Both the position numbers and the translations under genes were made by a program. This document shows positions 57,421 to 64,000 of a stretch of DNA of 64,000 bases, piece after piece. The notes under the pieces are model-generated. The model searched no databases. It saw nothing but the letters and a program-made list of their open reading frames with translations, and was not told where the DNA came from. Source of the DNA: Euphorbia lathyris (Eukaryota; Streptophyta; Magnoliopsida; Malpighiales; Euphorbiaceae); assembly GCF_963576675.1 (NCBI RefSeq), contig NC_088913.1:75701001-75765000 (forward strand), in the 5' to 3' direction. Numbering within the stretch: the first letter of the stretch is position 1; the number at the start of each line of letters is the position of its first letter.

Positions 57421-57960
57421 CAAATTACGCTATCAACAGCAATTTTACCTTTAAAATTGATAGTCAAGAACAATTTTATTTCTAATGTTGAGAGGTTGAT
57501 CAATTTCAGACATTATTATAAAACACATATATATTGTTTATTATTCTACACTAATTACATTTCAGTTCGTTTTGAAAAAAAAAGTTTTATATTTTCTGTG
57601 ATTTAACAATAGAATCTGAAATTAATATTTATAAATTCGGCGCAATATTTTGAATTTTTTTGTCCAACTCTTACAATAGATAGTATAATTTTTAATTTTT
57701 TTAAAAAGTAAATTCACGTATAATTATATGTTTATGATATTTTAATAATGAGTGATAAAATGACTCACGTATGAGGTGTAGATGATAAGATTTATAACCG
57801 AAAAGACAATTTGATGAATTATTTCTTGTATTGATCCAACTTGACAACGTTAGGGGTAAAATTGCTCTTGACTACCAATGTTAGGGGTAAATTTGCACCA
57901 TTTTAGATGTTAGAGGTAAAATTGTTTCTGACTGTAAACGTTATAGATATTTTTACACCT
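57421..57960. mobile_element. Degenerate inverted-repeat element
   Basis: The left arm (about 57434-57511) and the right arm (about 57829-57896) are imperfect reverse complements sharing the motif GTTAGGGGTAAAATTGC on the right-arm strand. The right arm goes on with two further copies of this motif at about 30-bp steps. A diverged MITE or foldback element is likely. Target duplication not resolved. Confidence 0.5.
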
Positions 57961-58314
57961 TATCTCTTTATTAGTATTTTAAAAATGGAAATCTCATCGC
58001 TCCAACTATAAGAATTGTTGATTCCGTCCTCCCCACGTCCATAAATTCCATTCCCACCCATTGTTATTTTTTTTTAATGACCCACCCATTGTTATTAGTT
58101 TTTACATAAAAGAAAACCATAACCACATTTTTTTTTACAAATCCACGTTCATTTACCAATTAAATTATGGTTATATTATGTTATAATTTATAAATTAAAT
58201 ATATATATATATATATAAAATGTTTTTTCTCTGAAATTATAATACAATTTCTTTTACTTACAATAATAATGAAAAATTTATGATTATTAAACCATTCATT
58301 TTATCTTAATATAT
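57961..58314. other. AT-rich intergenic DNA
   Basis: No gene seen. It contains a short (TA)n stretch at about 58200-58218. Confidence 0.5.
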
Positions 58315-58584
58315 TACTACCTCCGTTTCATCTTACATGTCTTTCTAGAGATTCTTTTTTGTTTCATATCACATGTCATTTTATATGATCAGTACATGTT
58401 AAGTCATCATTTTTTCTGCTATAAAACGTGAGTTTACGGGAATTAATTAGAATAATGGACTTATTATAGAATAAATAAATAAATATTGAAATCAATAAAT
58501 AAGGGGTAACAACGTCTTTTTTCCAATATCTTTAATTTCTATACAACTCTCTAAAAAGACATGTAATATGAAACGGATGGAGTA
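58315..58584. mobile_element. Stowaway MITE, 266 bp
   Basis: The element (58317-58582) has ends CTACCTCCGTTTCATCTTAC and (reverse complement) CTCCATCCGTTTCATATTAC, flanked by TA on both sides. These ends and the TA target are those of Stowaway (Tc1/mariner-derived) MITEs. No coding content. Confidence 0.9.
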
Positions 58585-59462
58585 GTTTTTGTACATTCAT
58601 TATTTTCTTTGGAACATCTTATGATGACATAAATTTTTTCATATTTTAATATTATAGTTATAATTGTTATTATTTATTAAACTATTTTTAATAAATATGA
58701 TATTCATTCTCATTTATATCGTTATAGAACCAACAACTTCAAAAAGAATTAAATGTATAATAAATAAATAATCATTCCAATAATAATTCCACCACATTTT
58801 GATTCTGATTTCATTTCTGATTTCGAAGTTTAAACCAAACAACTCCTAAAAGTAAATAATGTGTTTTATTTTAAAAAAATTCTTCTTGTACACCTAGGAC
58901 TGGTCCTAGACATAAACAGAAGGGATGCCTGTCCAGAGCCTAACAGAGGAAGGGATCTAAAAATAATATTTTTATAAAAAAAACTATAGAAATTAGATCT
59001 GAAAAGATACACGTCTAAAAAATCGCAGTATACATCCATGGTCCAAGCGTTGAAGGGATCCAAAAATAACACTTAAAAAAAATACAAAAATGTTATTTTT
59101 AGAGTATATTAATGTATAATAATTTTGTATCTAGAAATGCTTATAGAAAATGTTTTGTATCAATAACTGGACGCTTAAAGCGAAATAAAACATATTTTCT
59201 TTTTCACATGAAATTTAATATTTTTACAAGATCTCTTGTTAAATGTAATAAAAAAAGTATCATTTTCAAGCAATTTTTTTTTACATAATTGATTTTCCTA
59301 CTTTATTTTTTACTTGTACTAATTTACTAGCTTCTCATTTACTACTTTCTCCATAGAACTTTAAAATCTCTAGATCAGCCATGTGTGTACCGTTTTTTTC
59401 CTTCTAAATAAATTATATGAGATAAAATTGATTCAACAAAAGTAACTTTTAATATTTTAAAG
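58585..59462. other. AT-rich intergenic DNA
   Basis: No gene or terminal repeat that I can support. It ends at the LINE 5' end. Confidence 0.4.
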
Positions 59463-59587
59463 GTTTTCCTCTCCTTCGTTGAGAGTTTGGGTTTTCCTCT
59501 CCTTCATTGAGAGTTTGGGGTTTTTCTGATTCTATATTGATTTCTTACCGATTTGCGAGGCGGATCTACTCCTTGTGTGATTGGTTG

Positions 59588-60578
59588 ATGACGATGGAAC
59601 ATCTGATGGAGAATTTATCTATGGATGAAGGGGAAGCGGAAGAATGCGCAATTCTAGGAACGCAATCTACGGACAGACCAAGGATAGATTCTAACCTTTT
59701 TGCGGTCGGAAGGCTATTTACGACTCGGTCAATCCACTTTCCGTCGCTTCAACATCGGCTGGCCAATATTTGGATGCCGGGTAAAGGACTTTGTGTGAAT
59801 CAACTACCGAAAAAGCGTTTTTTTATTTCAATTTTATCACCCGGTGGATCTGCAGCGGGTGATGGATGGTGGCCCGTGGGCGTTTGATAGCCACCTATTA
59901 ATCCTCCATCGACTTGAACAGGGGGAAGACCCACTTGAGGTAGAGCTAGTTCATGTTCCTATATGGGTGCAGATCCATAGTTTACCAATAGGGTGTATGT
60001 CTGAGGCTGTAGGAAAAATTCTAGGTGAGTTTGTGGGAAAGTTCCTGAAGTATGATCCTAATAATGAAACGAGGGCTTGGAGAACCTACATGAGGATTAG
60101 AGTTGCGATTGATGTGCGTCAAACTCTGAAAAGATGGAAACGTATTAGGACCCCTGCTGGAACAGCTCATGTGGTGCAATTTAAATATGAAAGGCTCACA
60201 TATTTCTGCTATTATTGTGGATTGTTAGGGCATACTGATATCTTTTGTCCTAAATTGTTTCACTCCTCTGCGGATCAATTGAAAAAAGAATGGGGTCCTT
60301 GGTTGAAAGTTCAACCCCGGAGAATAACTAGGGGTGGGGGTGAGCAATGGTTACGCTGAGCAGATGGAAGTTCTTTCTTGGCTGACAAAAAAGGGGTGTT
60401 TTTCTCACCAACACTATTAGCTAAGGAAGTGGCGGCGAAAACAGCTTCACAAATATTGGAAACAGATATGTCAGAGGATAGTGATGTGGGTTTGGAAGGT
60501 GTGACAGACAAAAAACGAAAGATGAATAATGAAGATTTATTGGCCGGGCCCGGATCGGAGCCCCGCCGTGAGCCATGA
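59588..60578 (+). pseudogene. LINE ORF1: DUF4283 and CCHC zinc knuckle protein
   Basis: Starts at the ATG 59588. An early frame (to 59887) and a second (from about 59825) together make a DUF4283-type domain (RVMDGGPWAFD, IWVQIHSLP). It is followed by the zinc knuckle CYYCGLLGHTDIFC (about 60208-60249) and a Lys-rich tail. A frame slip lies in the T-run at 59821-59827, and a TGA at 60357-60359 interrupts the tail. In LINEs this protein binds element RNA. Its stop overlaps the ORF2 start as ATGA. Confidence 0.8.
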
Positions 60579-63500
60579 TAGGCGTTAGTTGGAACTGTCG
60601 TGGCCTTGGCAATCCACGTGCGGTACTTGCTCTTAAGAATCTTATTAAGAGTGTTAAGCCATCGTTTGTGTTTTTAATGGAGTCGTTAGTTAACCAAAAT
60701 AAAGTTGAACAGATTAGAAGAAGTATAGGTTTTGATAATGTGTTTTGCGTTGATAGAGAAGGTCGGGGAGGGGGTTTAATTCTTTTGTGGAATAAGGATG
60801 TTAATGTTACAATTCTAAGTTACTCTTTGTGTCATATAGATTTTAGTATTATTGATCCTATGGTTGGAGAGTGGAGGTGTACGGGATTTTATGGACAACC
60901 AGATAGGAGTAAACATTTGATCTCATGGAATTTACTTAGGGAGTTATTTTCTCGATCCATGCTTCCATGGTGTGTTATGGGAGATTTGAATTGTATTCTT
61001 GGACAAGAGGAAAAGCGTGGTGGTGGAGAGTATCCCCTGGCATTAATTCGTGATTTTTAGGACGCACTGTCTGACTGTAATCTAATTGATTTGCGTTTAG
61101 AAGGTTACCCAGTTACATGGGAGCGAGGCCGTAACACTGCAAACTTTGTTGAGGAAAGATTGGATCGTATTCTCGTTTCTCCTTCATGGTTGGAATTGTT
61201 TCCTGATGCCTCGGTTACCAGTGGTGAGTATTCCTCATCGGACCACTTACCTTTGATCATGCGACTATTACCATCTTCATTACAGCAGCATCGTTCTTTC
61301 CCGTTCCGGTATGAGAATGGCTGGGGATCGGAAAGGGAGTTCGTCCGAATTGTTAAGAAGTTTTGGCTTGAGTCGGCGGATCAGGAGCTGCTGACCCGAT
61401 TGGCAAACTGCAGCGTGGTAATGAGAGAGTGGGGGCGTCAATTTCAAACACAATTCTCTGGTAAATTAAGGAACGCTAAGGCTGAGTTGGCGCATCTGCT
61501 TGCCAGAAATCATGGGGAAGCTGACCCAGCCATTGTCCAATGTCGTAAAAGTATCAACGATTTGCTGGAGCAGGAGAATATGTATTGGAAACAAAGATCG
61601 AAAACTACTTGGTTAAAAGATGGGGATCGAAACAGCAAATTCTTTTATGCAAATGCTTCCCAACGCAAACGTAATAATCTAATATCCAAATTAAAAAACG
61701 ATGAGGGGGTCTGGTTGGGGGGCAAAGTAGATATTGAGGATAATATTCTTATTTTTTATAACCGCTTATTCGCTGCTTCGGGTAGTAACTCCCCTATATC
61801 GTTGGCGCACATGGCAACACGGATACATGAGGATGATAATTCAGATTTAACCCGTCCGTTCGTTATTGAAGAATTTAAGGTGGCTGTTTTTCAAATGCAC
61901 CATGATAAATCTCCTGGGCCGGATGGATTGGGCTCGGGATTTTATCAGAAATTTTGGAGTGTTATAGGTATGGATATTTTTCAAACATGCGTTAAATGGT
62001 TAGATTCTAAATCGTTTCCTGAAGAGTTAATGCACACGAACCTAATCTTAATCCCTAAATGCGATAGCCCTATTTCAATTGTGGAATTTCGACCGATTGC
62101 CCTTTGCAACGTACTGTATAAAATTATATCCAAGGTATTGGCAAACCGTCTAAAGCCCATCTTACCGAATATCATTGCGGAGGAGCAGTCTGCGTTTGTT
62201 CCTAGGAGATTAATCATTGATAATGTCATTGCAGCCTTTGAAACAATTCATTCCATGAGAAGTACAACGAAGGGCATGCCGGATGTAGTGGCGGTTAAAA
62301 TTGATATAAAGAAGGCCTATAATAGTGTTCGTTGGGAGTTTTTACGCGCTATAATGCATAAAATGGGCTTTAATGAGATTTGGGTTACAGGGATGATGAT
62401 GTGTATCACATATGGTTCTTATTCGGTTCAAGTTAATGGTGTTGGTGTCGGTCCCATTACCCCTGGGCGGGGTATTCGTCAAAGGGATCCTCTTTCACCT
62501 TACTTGTATATTTTGTGTGCTGAGGGGCTTTCAAGCTTACTATCACAAGCTCAATCTGATAATCGTTTAACCGGTTGTCGGATTAATAGACACGCACCGA
62601 CTCTATCTCACCTTTTATTTGCGGACGATTGTTTGCTTTTTTGTGGTGCTAAAGAGGATGAGGTTCGGGCTTTAAAGGGGATAATGGACCAATATGCGCA
62701 GGACTCGGGTCAAGTTCTTAATCTGCAAAAATCAAGTATTATGTTTAGCCGTCGTGTGGGGGAGGTCGATAAGCTGCTGTTTGGCAGTATTTTAGGTGTC
62801 AATCAGCCGTTGAATTTGAGTAGGTATTTAGGCCTTTCTATTTTGATTGGTAGGCGTCGGAAGGTTGTATTTGGTTACTTAAAGACTCGACTTTGGCAGC
62901 GGTTGTTTGGTTGGTCTAGTAAGTTGTTAGCTCAAGCAGGGCGTGAGGTTCTTCTAAAATCAGTTGCATAAGCGATCCCTACATTTTGTATGAGTTCATT
63001 TTTAATCCCGATTTCGTTGTGCGAAGAGCTTCAGAGAATGATGAATTCTTTCTGGTGGGGCTCGAATCCTACAGGGAAGAAGAAGATGCACTGGGCATCT
63101 TGGGAGAATTTATGTGATAGAAAGGAACATGGTGGTATGGGTTTTAGACACTTACAATCGTTCAATCTCGCTATGTTGGCAAAGCAGGCATGGACTCTTG
63201 TCTCTCGTCCAGATACACTTTTTTGTCGAATTCTCAAAGCTAAATATTTCTCAAATGGAGATTTTCTATCATCACAATTGGGCTCTAGCCCTAGTATGAT
63301 ATGGCGAGGTATTTGGAATTCAAGATCTATGCTTGTGCAAGGACTTAGATGGCGGATTGGAAACGGACTTCAGGTACGTGTATGGCATGACCCATGGCTA
63401 GTAGATACTCCAAACTTTAAGATTCGATCGGAAGAAATGGTGGGGATGGAACAAATGGTTGTGGCGGATTTGAAGACTGATGATGGATTCAATTGGAATA

Positions 63501-63967
63501 TGGGGTTAATCCACTCTATTTTCAATACTGATGATATCCAATCTATATTAAAAATCTTTGCAGGAGGTGTGGAACATAATGATAAGTTGATCTGGCATTT
63601 TGACAAACGCGGAAGATATTCGGTCCGGTCGGGTTATCGGGTAGCGTGGAATCTAAGGCGTGGTCCGAACTATGCTCCTCGGGAAGAAGGATGGACGAGG
63701 ATGTGGTCTTTTCCCCTCCCCCCTCGGGTTAAACTACTTATATGGAAGGTGTGTCAGAACTATATCCCGATTAAAGATATATTATTATATAGGGGCATCC
63801 CTAATGATAACGTTTGCGGTTTTTGTCAAGAGGAAGGTGAACATGCTGTTCATCTTTTTATTGATTGTTCATTCGCAAATCAGTTCTGGGGTGCCATGGG
63901 GATTGATCATCAGATTATTGGTACGGATTTCATTACGGAATGGATTGCAAGATTTTTAAATGAATGA
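60575..63967 (+). pseudogene. LINE ORF2: endonuclease, reverse transcriptase, zf-RVT (partial)
   Basis: One continuous frame with stops TAG (61058-61060), TAA (62969-62971) and TGA (63965-63967). Apurinic-type endonuclease: WNCRGLGN, FLMES, GDLNC, then SSDHLPL after the first stop. Reverse transcriptase: SPGPDGLGSGFYQKFW, FRPIALCNVLYKI, KIDIKKAYNSV, GIRQRDPLSP and catalytic FADDCLLF. Then the connecting W-rich part and the zf-RVT domain (WKVCQNYIPIKD, CGFCQEEGEHAVHLF). The C-terminal RNase H is outside the window. All catalytic motifs look intact; only point stops disable it. Confidence 0.9.
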
Positions 63968-64000
63968 AGTCTAAAGGAATGTCATCTACTGTGTATGGGG

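Larger units (their letters stand above)
59463..64000 (+). mobile_element. L1-type LINE, continues past the window
   Basis: The 5' end probably lies near 59463, where a 28-bp unit is repeated exactly twice except one base (59463-59490 and 59491-59518). ORF1 (59588-60578) and ORF2 (60575 onward) overlap by four bases. The RNase H part and the tail lie beyond the window. Confidence 0.85.

Overview
The window is nuclear DNA of a flowering plant, most likely a eudicot. The evidence is one coiled-coil NB-LRR resistance gene, typical plant Ty1-copia and Ty3-gypsy elements with plant tRNA primer sites, plant L1-type LINEs, and plant hAT, Mutator, pogo/Emigrant and Stowaway MITEs. I cannot name the species. 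Nothing prokaryotic is present. One host gene is recognisable; almost everything else is transposable-element DNA.

Layout. 1-728: upstream region of the resistance gene, with an inverted repeat, a 136-bp Mutator-type MITE with a perfect 9-bp target duplication, and a degenerate 31-bp tandem repeat. 729-4124: the intact single-exon CC-NB-LRR gene. 4125-10312: a pogo/Emigrant MITE, a decayed MULE transposase gene whose 3' part is replaced by a GC-rich block, and a decayed gypsy remnant. 10313-13796: AT-rich DNA, a MITE containing a nested hAT MITE, and the 3' end of a LINE.

14413 to about 57155 is a nest of LTR retrotransposons whose order can be read from target-site duplications. (1) A minus-strand copia element (copia-1) is the host; a pogo transposon sits in its integrase. 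(2) Its gag/leader region was hit by a second copia element, of which only LTR sequence remains (20298-22044 and 54991-55668, outer duplication GAACT). (3) Between these LTR parts lies a minus-strand Tat-lineage gypsy element (22045-54990) with gag, protease, RT, two RNase H domains, integrase and an intron-bearing antisense gene. Its flanks are two overlapping copies of the same host LTR segment, so it looks like the product of two insertions plus recombination. (4) The Tat element was split by copia-2 (27855-35541, duplication AGAGA) and by a 15.3-kb Ogre/Tat-like element with a gag-like ORF but no pol (38263-53531, duplication ACCGC). The latter is full of tandem and degenerate repeats and carries a striking array of 18-bp palindromes just upstream of its LTR TATA box.

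57156-64000: AT-rich DNA with an inverted-repeat element, a Stowaway MITE, and a nearly complete L1-type LINE running off the window end. Most element genes carry in-frame stops, many of the kind expected from C-to-T decay of methylated cytosines. The resistance gene is open throughout and is the only candidate for an active cellular gene.
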